Numbered from the stretch's first letter, positions 1 through 9,668 are shown. The stretch: DNA of 64,000 nt from Myxococcales bacterium (GCA_016794505.1 JAEUJZ010000037.1:62001-126000), one strand, 5' to 3'. The notes: generated from the letters alone by a model not told the origin. Program-made: numbers and translations.

Positions 1-632
1 GCGATCTGGATCACAGGCGGCACCCAGGCCTGCGTGATGGCGAGATACCAGGGAAAGACATAGGGCACACAAAGCTCGCAGGCGACCCAGACCAGCGGGG
101 CAAGCCAGGTCACCGGCATGTCGACGTGCCGTCGCAGGCGGCACAGGATGGCCGCGAACAGACCAAACGTGATGGCTTGGTAGGCAATCAGCAAAAGGAA
201 CAGCGGCAGCGCCGCCACAAACGGCAAGTGGCCAAAGCGCATCAGCAGACCGACGATCCAGTAAAAGCCGCCGCCGTTGGCAAACAGGCCGGTGATGAAA
301 CCGTACAGGAACGGGCTCTGCGTCCGAGGCTGACCTTGACGATCGACCAGCACCCACAGAAGCGGCACCATACCCAGCCAGCACAGCGGCCAGATGTCGA
401 AGTCAGCGCACGACAGAAACAAGAGCGTGCCGGACAGCGCGCACAGAAGCAGGCGACCCAGGCGGCTCTCGACCAATGTGCTCAGACGACGCAGCCACGG
501 GGGCAGCTTGGCCTTGGTCAGCCCATCGTCGTGACGAGCCACAGACGGCGACGGGGCGGGCGCGGTCTGGGCGGCAGCTCCCTCGCTGCCCGACGAGCTA
601 TCGGCAGGCGTCGAGGAGGGTTTTTCACTCAT
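1..632 (-). CDS. lnt: Apolipoprotein N-acyltransferase, N-terminal part (cut by window edge)
   Basis: Only the first 210 codons lie in the window. The ATG at 632 follows a GGGAGGAAGGGG stretch on the minus strand. After a hydrophilic Ser/Ala/Pro-rich head come several hydrophobic helices in the order seen in Lnt: a segment containing WPLCWLGMVPLLW, then GFITGLFANGGGFYWI, then a helix ending GLFAAILCRL, then PLVWVACELCVPYVFPW. These match the membrane half that precedes the nitrilase-like catalytic domain, which lies outside the window. By family knowledge Lnt adds the third acyl chain to lipoproteins in the inner membrane, and many lipoproteins are predicted nearby. It is divergent from the symporter at 785. 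The call rests on the membrane signature alone because the catalytic Glu-Lys-Cys triad is not visible. Confidence 0.85.
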   Translation of the reverse strand, partial: MSEKPSSTPADSSSGSEGAAAQTAPAPSPSVARHDDGLTKAKLPPWLRRLSTLVESRLGRLLLCALSGTLLFLSCADFDIWPLCWLGMVPLLWVLVDRQGQPRTQSPFLYGFITGLFANGGGFYWIVGLLMRFGHLPFVAALPLFLLLIAYQAITFGLFAAILCRLRRHVDMPVTWLAPLVWVACELCVPYVFPWYLAITQAWVPPVIQI

Positions 633-784
633 TGCGGCAGCATATCACCCCTTCCTCCCACATCGCCCACGGCGCTGCATGCCCAGGCAAGCGCGCGGCG
701 CGCAACCAAGCTGTGCTGTGCGCTGTGAGGGGTGGCCCTGCATTTCTCGGCCCATCTCTGCGATATCGGATGCAGAATGGACCC

Positions 785-2029
785 ATGAAGAAGCCCGGCC
801 TGACGTTCTGGATCCTCGTCGGCCTGCTTGTTGGCATCCTGTACGGCTACGCGGTGCCAGGGCACGCCGCGGCCATGAAATCCGTCGCCAAGCTGTTCAT
901 CCGCCTGATCAAGATGCTGGTGGCGCCGATCATTTTCTCGACGCTGGTCGTCGGGCTGGCGGGCGCTGGTCACAAGCACATCGGCCGCCTGTTGGTCAAA
1001 GCCCTGACCTGGTTCTGGATCGCGACGGCGGTGGCGCTGACGATTGGCCTGGGCATCGCCAACTTCGTGAAGCCGGGTCTGGGCGCGGTGCAAAAGCTCG
1101 GCGTCAGCTTCACGCCGCCGCCGGCTGCCAAGCCGTTTTTCGAGCAGGTCGTACCCGACAGCATCTTTGCCGCGCTGGCCGATAACGCCGTGCTGCAGAT
1201 CGTATTCTTTTCAGTGATGTTCGCGGTGTCGCTGTCGGCCGTTGGCGAGCGCGGAAACCCAGTCATCGAGTCGCTGCGCGGCGTCGCCGATGCCATGTTC
1301 AAGATGACCGACTACGTCATGAAAATGGCGCCGATTGGCGTGGCGGCGGCCATGGCAGCAGCCGTCGGCGAGCAGGGCTTAGGCGTCATCATGCAGCTGG
1401 CAAAGCTCGTCGGCGCGCTGTACCTGGCGCTGGTGGTGTTCGTCTCGCTGCATCTCTTGCAGATGAAGTTGACCACTGGCATCCGCCTGGGCACAACGCT
1501 GTCGGCGCTGCGCGAGTCGCTTCTGCTCGCGTTTTCGACATCGTCGTCGGAATCAGCGCTGCCCAAGGCCATCAAAGCGATGGAGCGGCTGGGTGTGCCC
1601 TCGCACATCGTCGGCTTCGTGCTGCCGGCCGGCTATAGCTTCAACTTGACAGGCTCGACGCTGTACATGGCCCTGGCTGCCATGTTCATCGCCCAGGCAA
1701 CGCAGATGAACATGCCGGTCTCGACGCAGCTTGTGATGATGTTGACGCTGCTCGTGGCCAGCAAGGGCGTAGCGGCCGTGCCGCGGGCCAGCTTGGTGGT
1801 GCTGGCTTCGACCTGCGCACAGTTCGGCCTGAAGGTCGAGTGGATCGCGACGATCCTCAGCGTCGATGCGGTCATGGATATGGCGCGCACGACGGTGAAT
1901 GTCCTGGGCAACTGCATGGCCTCGGTGGTGGTGGCGCGGTGGGAACGCGCGCTGCCCGCCGATGCGCCTATCTATACCGGAAACCTGGTGGCCGAGGAGG
2001 CTCTTCCGAGCACCGAAGCCAGCCATTAG
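785..2029 (+). CDS. Dicarboxylate/amino acid:cation symporter (DAACS family)
   Basis: A 414-residue multi-pass protein of the GltP/DctA/EAAT family, which couples uptake of C4-dicarboxylates or acidic amino acids to Na+ or H+. Family hallmarks are visible: the serine-rich re-entrant loop STSSSESALP (about 251-260), the segment PAGYSFNLTGSTLY (281-294) with the conserved asparagine, and DMARTTVNVLGN (365-376) in the substrate- and cation-binding helix. Length is normal for the family. The frame stays open upstream, but homology begins at MKKPGLTFW, so the ATG at 785 is preferred over the ATG at 770. Which substrate it carries cannot be decided from the sequence. It is divergent from lnt across about 150 bp, so the two probably have separate promoters. 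Confidence 0.93.
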   Translation: MKKPGLTFWILVGLLVGILYGYAVPGHAAAMKSVAKLFIRLIKMLVAPIIFSTLVVGLAGAGHKHIGRLLVKALTWFWIATAVALTIGLGIANFVKPGLGAVQKLGVSFTPPPAAKPFFEQVVPDSIFAALADNAVLQIVFFSVMFAVSLSAVGERGNPVIESLRGVADAMFKMTDYVMKMAPIGVAAAMAAAVGEQGLGVIMQLAKLVGALYLALVVFVSLHLLQMKLTTGIRLGTTLSALRESLLLAFSTSSSESALPKAIKAMERLGVPSHIVGFVLPAGYSFNLTGSTLYMALAAMFIAQATQMNMPVSTQLVMMLTLLVASKGVAAVPRASLVVLASTCAQFGLKVEWIATILSVDAVMDMARTTVNVLGNCMASVVVARWERALPADAPIYTGNLVAEEALPSTEASH

Positions 2030-2095
2030 TTCGCGTTGGGGGGAAACTTGGCCGTGGCACATACTTTGTCCGGCATTCCGCTTTCAGAAGTGCGG

Positions 2096-5000
2096 ATGGC
2101 ACTTCTGAATCAGCTTCGTTCAGCCGATGAATTCGATGCCTTCTGCCTTGAGAAGTTTGCCAGCGTCCATGCGCAGTTCACGACGGCACTGAACCGCGAA
2201 CAGCGCATCAGCCTGCTGTTGCAAGAAGCCGGGGCTGAAGCGGTGTGGCGAGCGCTGCGTGGCGGCGCCAATCAGCTGCAGGCGCTCAACGCGCGCAATC
2301 CATATCGCGGGCTTCTGCCGTTCGAGATCGAGCACGCCGATCAGCTGCTGGGACGCAAGGCAGCGGTTGCCGAGGTGCGGACGCGAATGCAGCAGCGCAT
2401 CGCATCCCAGCCAGCCCGGCGCCTGCTGCCCATCGTCGGAGCGCTGGGCTGCGGCAAGACGTCGTTCCTGCGCGCCGGAGTCCTGGCTTCGTTCTTGGGC
2501 AAGCCCAGCGAGGCCAACGGGCTGCCCCAGTTATCGCGCCACCACATCGTGCTTGCGACGCCGGGCGAGCGCCCGCTGTGCAGCCTGGCCGCCGCGCTGT
2601 CGCGAGCCAGTGGCGGTTCGATCAGCAGCGACTCGTTTCTGGATCTGCTGCGTCAGCCGAATGGCTTGGTCACAGCCTGCCAGCGCTTGACGGCGTCGGG
2701 TGAAGCCAGCCCGCTCACGCTGATCGCCATCGATCAGTTTGAAGAGCTCTTCACGATGAGCCGCTCGCCAAAAGAGGCGAACCTGCTGGTCAGTCGCATC
2801 TTGGAAGCGACCAGCGCACCGCAGCCGCTGTTTGTGCTCTTGGCCCTGCGCAGTGACTTCGTCGAGAGCCTGGGCCTGTACCCTGATCTGCAGCGGCTGG
2901 CCGTGGTCGATCCGTACACGCTGCCGATGCTCGATCGCGCACAGCTTGCGGACGCCATCGTGGCGCCAGCGAGCCGCGTCGGCCTGAAGCTTTCCGCCGA
3001 GTTCGTCGACGAGCTGGTGCGACAAACCGCGGGCCTGCCGCATGGCTTGCCGCTTCTGCAGTTCACGCTGCATCGGCTGTGGGTCGATCTGGCGAGCGGC
3101 CGGGACGGTCTGGTGGCGCTGCGCCACGTCGGCGGCATCGAGGGAGCGCTTTCGGACTGGGCGAACTCTTTGTACAAAGCGCTGGAGGACGACGCCGATC
3201 GCCTGCGAGCGCAGCAGCTGTTCCTGCGTTTGCTGCGCCCACCCGAGGGCGGACACGGCGTGGCACGTCGCAAGCGCCCCTTGTCCGAGCTGGTGCCCGC
3301 CGGGCAAGACGACAGCGCGACGCGCTATCTGGTACTGCACTTCAGCCGCGCCTACGAAAAGCTGCCGCAGGCCGGCCTGCTTTCTCTGGGTGAAGAAGAC
3401 GAGGTCACGCTGGCCCACGAGGTCATCGCCAAGAGCTGGGGCATGCTGACCACCTGGCTGAAAAGCGAGACCGAACAGCTGCAGTTATTGGCGCGGCTCG
3501 ATAGCGCCATCGATCGCTATCGCGAGGACCGACGCGCATCCCGCTGGCTGTGGCAGAAGCGCGATCTGGACAAGCTGCGCGCTCTGCGTGCGCTGCCCGA
3601 TGCGATCCTAAACCGCGACCAGGAAGACTTTCTGTACGCCAGCGAAGCGTTCGAGCGACGCGAGCTAACCGAAAAGCTTTCCGACAAAAGCGAGCAGAGC
3701 GAGCGCCGCAAGTGGCTGGCCTGGGGGCTGCTTCTGGGCTGCGTCGCGCTGGTGCTGGGCTTGTCGATCTTGGTCGTCTCGCTGGACAAGTCGCGCCAAG
3801 CCAAGGCGCTGGCGCAGAGCCGCAGTGCCGCCGCGCTGGCCGCACAGCCCGGACTTGGAATCCAGGCGCTGCTTCTGGCCATGCAAGCCGCCGATGAGTC
3901 GCGCGAGTTTGGCCCCGGCTGGGAAGGGCTGTACCAGGTCAGCATGGTGCTTTTGCCCTCGCGCTTGCTCGGTCAAGTAAACGGCGACTCGCTGCCCAGT
4001 GAAGCCACGCTGCGGGCGCAGGCAACGATCCGCGCGATTGCCTTTTCCCCCGACGGAAATCACCTGCTGGCTGGGGGTCAAGACGGCACGCTGAGCATCT
4101 GGGATCTGCGCCGCCCGTCAAGCCCTGGGGATGGCGCAGGCAGCCAAGCAGCCCCGCCCAACCCTCGCGTGCTTTCGACGCGCAAGCACGACAAGCCGCT
4201 CAACATGGTCGGCTATGCACGGCAGGGAGAAACCATCCTAAGTGCTGGCGACGATCGCAACGCAACGCTATGGGACAGCAATACCGAGACGCCGCAGGTC
4301 TCGATCACCTGGCCCCGTGCCGGCAAGTCAAGCAGCGATGCCAGCGCTGCGGACAAGGGCGCACCCGCCAAGAAAGAAAGCGATCAAGGCATCCTGTCTT
4401 TAGACCTTTCCCCCGATGGCACGACGCTGGTCACCGCTGGGGAAGACTCCGTCGCGCGCGTCTATGACGTCGAAGAGCGCAAGCTACTGCTCGCCCTGCC
4501 GCACCGCGATGTGGTGTATTCAGCGAAGTATTCTCCGTCGGGAACGCGCATTGTGACGGCGTCCCGCGATCAGCTGGTGCGCATCTTTGATGCCGAGACC
4601 GGCGTGCTCTTGCGGGCCATTGGACCTTCGACCGCATCGGACGCGCTGCGCGACGCGAAAGCGCTGGCCAAGCAGACCGACGGCCATCGCGGAGAGGTCC
4701 GCTATGCCGTGTTTTCGCAAGACGGTCAGCGGCTGTTTTCCGCGGGCGAAGACAACATGGTGATCCTATGGGATCCCGAAAGCGGCCAGAAGATCCGCAC
4801 ACTGCAAGGGCACGCAGGGCCGATTACGTCGATCGATGAGTCCCCCGATCGTCGACAGATTCTGACGGCCAGCGAAGACAACACGGCGCGCATCTGGGAT
4901 GTGCAGACGGGGCAGCCGCTTTTGTCGCTGGAAGGGCACACCGACCGCTTGCTGTCGGCGATTTATTCCCCGGACGGCGACACCATCGCCACGCTGAGCC

Positions 5001-6070
5001 ACGACGGCACGGTGCGCTTGTGGCAGCCCAAGCGCCGGCCGCATGTCCGCATCGCAGCACACAACGACTGGGTACGCTCGGCGGTGTTTTCCCCCGTGCC
5101 GGGTCAGCGCTTTGTTCTGTCGGCAAGCGCCGATGGCACCGGCCGCATCTGGGATCTGCAAAGTGGCCTTCTGCGGCTTGAGCTGCGCGGACATCCCGAG
5201 TGGGTGAACTCGGCCGCGTACAGCCGCGATGGGCGCTTCATCGTCACCGCCAGCATGGATCGCACGGCTCGCGTGTGGAATGCCGAGACCGGTCGACTGC
5301 TGGCCACGCTCGAAGGACACAGCGACTGGATTCGCTCGGCCGCCTTTTCGCCCAGCGGCGAGATGATCGTCACGGCCAGCAAAGACAAGACCGCACGCAT
5401 CTGGAGCGGCCCGCAGTGGCAAAAGTGGACCGCGCTGGTCGGGCATGAAGGAGCCGTGACCTCGGCGGTGTTTTCCAGCGATGGCAAGGAAGTGCTGACC
5501 GCCAGCGAGGACCAGACCGCGCGGCGCTTCCGTGTCTCAGATGGCGCCGAGCTTGGACGCTTGGCCGGGCACGGCGACTGGGTGCGCCACGCCGTGTACT
5601 CGGGGGACGGCAAGCGCATCCTGACCGCGAGCCGCGACCGCACCGCGGTGATCTGGGATCTGATCCCGACCGGTGCCACCAGCCCGCTCGGCATGCCCGT
5701 GCTGCGCGAGAGCCGGGCGCTGACGCTGCGCGGCCACGTCGGCTGGGTACGCCACGCGGTCTATTCACAAGACGACAGCAAGATCCTGACGGCTGGAGCC
5801 GACATGACAGCGCGGCTGTGGGATGGCAAGACAGGCACGCAGCTTCTGGTCTTTGCCGGCCACAACGGCCCAGTCTCGACGGCTGAATTCTCGCCCGATG
5901 GCAAATACGCGGTGACTGCGGGGCGCGACGGACAGGTGCTGGTGCATGCCTTCGATGCCGAGCTGCTGCGCCGCTATGGCTGCGACATCCTGCGCTCGCT
6001 GTACCGCCATCCTGACGCCCCGCCGCAAGACTTGGATCCTCTGCTCAAGCGCTGTCGCACACAGCCGTAA
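2096..6070 (+). CDS. nSTAND1 ATPase with transmembrane helix and C-terminal WD40 propeller
   Basis: About 1,324 residues. A small helical N-terminal domain (1-60) resembles the adaptor or effector-associated domains that head such proteins. The junction NPYRGLLPFE (68-77) is the usual start of the nSTAND1 NTPase, with Walker A GALGCGKT (115-122) and Walker B LIAIDQFEELF (209-219). A single membrane helix follows at about 540-562. From about 640 to the end run WD40 repeats, roughly a dozen, with repeated SPDG, TAS.D.TARIW and GH..WVRSA elements. The layout suggests an inner-membrane signalling switch whose propeller senses a ligand and whose ATPase drives oligomerisation; this is inferred from the STAND family. 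Start choice is uncertain: in-frame TTG 2036 and GTG 2054 lie just after a purine-rich run. No obvious effector gene adjoins it. Confidence 0.88.
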   Translation: MALLNQLRSADEFDAFCLEKFASVHAQFTTALNREQRISLLLQEAGAEAVWRALRGGANQLQALNARNPYRGLLPFEIEHADQLLGRKAAVAEVRTRMQQRIASQPARRLLPIVGALGCGKTSFLRAGVLASFLGKPSEANGLPQLSRHHIVLATPGERPLCSLAAALSRASGGSISSDSFLDLLRQPNGLVTACQRLTASGEASPLTLIAIDQFEELFTMSRSPKEANLLVSRILEATSAPQPLFVLLALRSDFVESLGLYPDLQRLAVVDPYTLPMLDRAQLADAIVAPASRVGLKLSAEFVDELVRQTAGLPHGLPLLQFTLHRLWVDLASGRDGLVALRHVGGIEGALSDWANSLYKALEDDADRLRAQQLFLRLLRPPEGGHGVARRKRPLSELVPAGQDDSATRYLVLHFSRAYEKLPQAGLLSLGEEDEVTLAHEVIAKSWGMLTTWLKSETEQLQLLARLDSAIDRYREDRRASRWLWQKRDLDKLRALRALPDAILNRDQEDFLYASEAFERRELTEKLSDKSEQSERRKWLAWGLLLGCVALVLGLSILVVSLDKSRQAKALAQSRSAAALAAQPGLGIQALLLAMQAADESREFGPGWEGLYQVSMVLLPSRLLGQVNGDSLPSEATLRAQATIRAIAFSPDGNHLLAGGQDGTLSIWDLRRPSSPGDGAGSQAAPPNPRVLSTRKHDKPLNMVGYARQGETILSAGDDRNATLWDSNTETPQVSITWPRAGKSSSDASAADKGAPAKKESDQGILSLDLSPDGTTLVTAGEDSVARVYDVEERKLLLALPHRDVVYSAKYSPSGTRIVTASRDQLVRIFDAETGVLLRAIGPSTASDALRDAKALAKQTDGHRGEVRYAVFSQDGQRLFSAGEDNMVILWDPESGQKIRTLQGHAGPITSIDESPDRRQILTASEDNTARIWDVQTGQPLLSLEGHTDRLLSAIYSPDGDTIATLSHDGTVRLWQPKRRPHVRIAAHNDWVRSAVFSPVPGQRFVLSASADGTGRIWDLQSGLLRLELRGHPEWVNSAAYSRDGRFIVTASMDRTARVWNAETGRLLATLEGHSDWIRSAAFSPSGEMIVTASKDKTARIWSGPQWQKWTALVGHEGAVTSAVFSSDGKEVLTASEDQTARRFRVSDGAELGRLAGHGDWVRHAVYSGDGKRILTASRDRTAVIWDLIPTGATSPLGMPVLRESRALTLRGHVGWVRHAVYSQDDSKILTAGADMTARLWDGKTGTQLLVFAGHNGPVSTAEFSPDGKYAVTAGRDGQVLVHAFDAELLRRYGCDILRSLYRHPDAPPQDLDPLLKRCRTQP

Positions 6071-6090
6071 GTCACGCGTGCCGGCGCGCT

Positions 6091-7368
6091 TTACACAAGC
6101 GTCGCGGCCAAAAGAATCGCTCGTGCATCCGCAGAAGTGGCCACGCTGCGTCCGGCGGCCTTGCACAGCGTCACCGCCTTTTCGACAAGCGGTGCCGAGC
6201 CTTCCGCGAGCACGCCTTTTTCGACATAGATGTTGTCTTCCAAGCCAACGCGCAGATTGCCCCCTAGCTGCGCCGCCACCTCGGCCATGGGGAACTCGTG
6301 TCGACCGATTCCAGCCACGCCCCAGCTCGAAGGAGTCCCTGACGTGTTGTGTAGCCGATCGAGCTCGGCCAAGCGGCTCACCAGAAGCTCGACGTTCTTT
6401 CGACTTGCCGACAGCGCACCGCGCACACCCAGCACGAACTGCACGTGAAGCGGAGGCACCAGCAAGCCCTTTTCGACGAGCTCCGCCGTGATGTCGAGGT
6501 GCCCTAGGTCATAGATCTCGACCTCGGGTACCAGTCGGGCCGCTGCGATGCGGCGCGCGATCTCCAGAGTGTCCTGTCGCTTGTTGACGAAGATATCGTC
6601 GCCAAAGTTGATCGTGCCAACGTTGAGGGTGGCCATGTCTGGAGCTTCGGCTCCCGCGAGTGTCAGCGCGCCGCAGCGCTCGTCGAGTGACATGCCCACT
6701 GCGCCACCCGTTGAGCACTGGATCACGACATCGGTGCGCGCTCGAATCGCTGCGATGGCCGCAGCAAAGCGGGCGCGATCTTGGCTGGGGTTTCCGGCTT
6801 CATCGCGCACGTGCAAGTGGATGACGCTGGCCCCCGCCTGTACACAGCGCGCAGCCTCTTGCCCGATCTCTTCGGCGGTGATGGGCAGGTGTGGATTCTG
6901 CGCTCGCGTGGTCTCAGCCCCGACGATGGCCGCGGTGATGATGCAGGGTCCGGGTCGCCACAGACCGATCCGCCGCTCACCGGCTGCAGGCGCTCGGCGC
7001 AGCTCTTTGGGCACGACGCAGGTGCCGCTGGCGCGACAGACCAAAAGCGGCTCCGCCAAGACCTCGGCCGCCGTCGGGGCCAAGCCGGGTCCCGGCCGCG
7101 GAGCCAGGATCTTGTGCGCCGTGAACTGCATCTTGAGCGAAGTGCGCCCAAAGCTCACGATCTCACCGCGCGCTTCGATGAAGTCCCCCGAATAGACCGG
7201 GGCCAGAAACTCGACGCTGTCGTAGGCGCGGAACAGCCCTTCGTCACCGTCGGCGCGAATGCACAGCTCCGTCGCGACATCGCCGAACAAGCTCAGAAGC
7301 TGCGCGCCGTCGACCAGGTTGCCGCCATAGTGCGGCTTGGACATGCGAATTCGGATGGTTGCCTGCAT
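6091..7368 (-). CDS. Fused 3-aminobutyryl-CoA ammonia-lyase / 3-keto-5-aminohexanoate cleavage enzyme
   Basis: A 425-residue fusion of two enzymes of anaerobic lysine fermentation that are separate proteins in Clostridium and Fusobacterium. Residues 1-125 form a hotdog-fold domain like Kal, opening [18 protein letters not shown]. Residues 140-425 form a BKACE (DUF849) TIM barrel like Kce, with the early Glu in [13 protein letters not shown] (E152), the metal-binding HLHVRD (184-189) and LEDNIY near the end. Kce condenses or cleaves a beta-keto acid with acetyl-CoA to give acetoacetate and an acyl-CoA, and Kal deaminates 3-aminobutyryl-CoA. The ATG at 7368 is preferred because Kal homology begins there; upstream codons look non-coding. 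No kamA, kamDE or kdd lies nearby, so the pathway is unproven here. Other BKACE substrates remain possible. Confidence 0.85.
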   Translation of the reverse strand: MQATIRIRMSKPHYGGNLVDGAQLLSLFGDVATELCIRADGDEGLFRAYDSVEFLAPVYSGDFIEARGEIVSFGRTSLKMQFTAHKILAPRPGPGLAPTAAEVLAEPLLVCRASGTCVVPKELRRAPAAGERRIGLWRPGPCIITAAIVGAETTRAQNPHLPITAEEIGQEAARCVQAGASVIHLHVRDEAGNPSQDRARFAAAIAAIRARTDVVIQCSTGGAVGMSLDERCGALTLAGAEAPDMATLNVGTINFGDDIFVNKRQDTLEIARRIAAARLVPEVEIYDLGHLDITAELVEKGLLVPPLHVQFVLGVRGALSASRKNVELLVSRLAELDRLHNTSGTPSSWGVAGIGRHEFPMAEVAAQLGGNLRVGLEDNIYVEKGVLAEGSAPLVEKAVTLCKAAGRSVATSADARAILLAATLV

Positions 7369-7451
7369 GGCCGCAGTCTGCACCGGATGCAGGCCCCAAG
7401 CGAGTGCAACCTTGCGCACGTCGTGCCATGGCCCGCTGCGCAGCAACAGAC

Positions 7452-7526
7452 GGGACGAGGAAGAACGCGCGAGAAGTGATGCGGGGACGAGGAAGAACGC
7501 GCGAGAAGTAATGCGAGGACGAGCTG
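7452..7526. repeat. 32-bp tandem repeat, about 2.3 copies
   Basis: Two adjacent 32-bp units (7452-7483 and 7484-7515) differ at one base and share the core GACGAGGAAGAACGCGCGAG. A partial third copy starts at 7516. They lie between the stop of the EF-hand gene and the start of the Kal-Kce gene, both on the minus strand, so the repeat falls in the upstream region of Kal-Kce. Function is unknown. Confidence 0.8.
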
Positions 7527-7541
7527 GGGCGGTTTACGGCG

Positions 7542-9668
7542 TTACCAGCCGAAGAAGCCCGCCACCTTGCGGGCCGCACCACCGACGGTGTTCATGGCCG
7601 AGCGAGCGCCGTTGGTGACGGTGCTGGCGGCGCGCGACACCTGCTCACGCGCTCCGTTGTACAGGTTCGATGCGCCGTTTACGACGGTGTCACGGGCTTG
7701 CCGAGCGCCCGTGCGCACGTCGTTCCAGCCCAAGCGCCCGTCGCCATCCCGATCGGCGGCATTGTGAACAGCCCGCTGCGCTTGCTGCGCCCGCTGCACC
7801 ACGGCATCGCGGACCTGACCGGCGCCCGTTCGCACATCGTTCCAGCCCAGGCGGCCATCACCGTCGCGATCCATCGTGCGATGTGCCGCATCGCCGAGCT
7901 GACCCACGCGATCCTGCACCGCATGCCGCGCGTTGTTCAGGCCGGTCAGCGCGTTGCGCCCCATGGTCGTCACGTCGCCCATGCCCAGCCGGCCGTCGCC
8001 ATCGGCGTCGAGTGCTCCGTGAATCGCTTGCTGCGCTTGGCCTGCCCGATCGGCCAGCCAGTCGCGCGCTTGCGAGCCACCGTGGATCAGCGAATTCACG
8101 ACGTTTCGCCCCCCGGCGAGCAGGTTGCGTCCGGTGTTCTGCAGGGCTTGTCCAGCGTCGCCCAAGTGACCGCGCACATCGCTCAGCCCCAGGCGGCCGT
8201 CGCCGTCGTGGTCAGCGGCGTTGTACACGCTGCGCGCACCGCTTTGCACCATATCGCGCGCTGAGTTGAAGCCATTTACTGCCGCATTGCGCAGCTGACC
8301 AGCGCCCGCTGTGACATCGCCAAATCCCAAGCGGCCATCGCCATCGCGATCGAGCGCACGATGACCGCGATCGACGGCCCAGGCCGCGCCGTTTTGTACG
8401 GCCTCTTTGGCGTCGCTCATCAGCTCGCCAGCTTGCCGCGCCCGGATGCGCAGATCGTCCATGCTGAACTTGCCGCTGCCGTCGGCGTCCAGCATGTTGA
8501 TCAGCCCATCGGCACCGCGGTCGACCAGCTTGGCGCCGCCCTGCATGGCATTCGAAAGGTGCGTGGCCGGGTCGTTCAGGGTCAGCCGGCCGTCCTTGTC
8601 CGCGTCGGCGACAGCGCGGGCTAGCTGTGCGGCCTGCTTGACATCTAGCGTGATCTCGCCGCCCAGCGAGCCACCCAAGCCAAGCGCCGCATAGACGCGC
8701 CCGCTGATCTTGATCTTGCCGTTTTCATACGTGATGCCACCGTCGGCACCGATGCCTGCGCCGGCCATGCCGGACGCCGTGACGCGACCGCGCAGGGGTC
8801 CCAGGTTGGCGTGGATATCCCCCTGCGCTTCGACGCCGGCAAAGGCTCCGATGCTGCCTTCGGCACCCACGAAGTTCGGACCGATGCCGGCCCGTCCGCC
8901 GAGGCCCGCCTTGGCCCCCGCGAAGACCTCGCCGTGCGCGCCAATGCCCGCGTCCAGAGGCGTATCCACGCCAGCGATGCGCAGACCCGGAGTCTTCAGA
9001 TCGGCATCGCCGCTGGCTCCGACACCCAGACGCGCACTGGCGTTGCCACCGACGAGGACTCCGTCGCGCGTGTTGGCCTTGAAATAGGCATCGGCCCCGG
9101 CTTCCGCGACGCCGTAGGCTTCGCCCTTGGCCACCGCTGAGCCGTACTGCCCGGTGGCGCTCGCCTGTCCACGCACGCCAACTTTTTCGCGCACACCGGC
9201 TGCGGCTCGCGCGTTGTAGATATCCAGCGAGCCCAGACCCTGCACCGGATCGATCTTGCCCATCGGAGTCTGACTGGCCAGGCTGCCCTGCACCACGGTG
9301 CCGCGGGTCGAGTCGTGGAAGAAGCCACCGCCCTCATCGCCTTCGCGCTGACCGACCGTGGTCGTTTCGATGCCGGTCAGGTCCGCTTGCGCCAGCTTGG
9401 GCCCGGCGATCTCGGTGTTGTCGAGCTGCCCGTTGTCTTCGACGACCGTGCGACGAGAGGTGTCGCCGCTGCCATGACCCCAGCCCTGCCAGCGGTTGTA
9501 CTCAGGCCACGCGTTGTTCGTGAAGCCCTGAACCACGTTGCGCCCGTGTACGTCGAAGTTGTTGCTCGCGGCCCCGGTGCCGGTCAACGGCCCGGATCCA
9601 GATGAGCTATTCCAAGCTCCGCCACTTTGACCCTGCTCAGAGCCGCTTTCCGTCGTGCCTTCGGACAT
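7542..9668 (-). CDS. Gly/Ala-rich protein with seven EF-hand-like calcium loops
   Basis: A 708-residue protein of no family that I recognise. The ATG at 9668 has a GGGGGAG site eight bases upstream. There is no signal peptide. Residues 1-150 are polar and Gly/Ser-rich. Residues about 150-340 consist of alternating Ala/Gly-rich stretches (for example AKAGLGGRAGIG) that look like a repetitive beta structure. From about 345 onward come seven loops of the form DxDxDGxxxxxD (DADKDGRLTLND, DADGSGKFSMDD, DRDGDGRLGFGD, DHDGDGRLGLSD, DADGDGRLGMGD and DRDGDGRLGWND twice), separated by 38-70-residue Ala-rich amphipathic helices. The protein ends in GFFGW. The loops should bind calcium. The last two units are near-identical, suggesting recent duplication. 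Structural, surface or toxin-carrier roles are all possible. Confidence 0.75.
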   Translation of the reverse strand: MSEGTTESGSEQGQSGGAWNSSSGSGPLTGTGAASNNFDVHGRNVVQGFTNNAWPEYNRWQGWGHGSGDTSRRTVVEDNGQLDNTEIAGPKLAQADLTGIETTTVGQREGDEGGGFFHDSTRGTVVQGSLASQTPMGKIDPVQGLGSLDIYNARAAAGVREKVGVRGQASATGQYGSAVAKGEAYGVAEAGADAYFKANTRDGVLVGGNASARLGVGASGDADLKTPGLRIAGVDTPLDAGIGAHGEVFAGAKAGLGGRAGIGPNFVGAEGSIGAFAGVEAQGDIHANLGPLRGRVTASGMAGAGIGADGGITYENGKIKISGRVYAALGLGGSLGGEITLDVKQAAQLARAVADADKDGRLTLNDPATHLSNAMQGGAKLVDRGADGLINMLDADGSGKFSMDDLRIRARQAGELMSDAKEAVQNGAAWAVDRGHRALDRDGDGRLGFGDVTAGAGQLRNAAVNGFNSARDMVQSGARSVYNAADHDGDGRLGLSDVRGHLGDAGQALQNTGRNLLAGGRNVVNSLIHGGSQARDWLADRAGQAQQAIHGALDADGDGRLGMGDVTTMGRNALTGLNNARHAVQDRVGQLGDAAHRTMDRDGDGRLGWNDVRTGAGQVRDAVVQRAQQAQRAVHNAADRDGDGRLGWNDVRTGARQARDTVVNGASNLYNGAREQVSRAASTVTNGARSAMNTVGGAARKVAGFFGW

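Noticed and set aside
7452..7526. CRISPR-like array
   Set aside because: Repeats are directly adjacent with no spacers and only about two copies.
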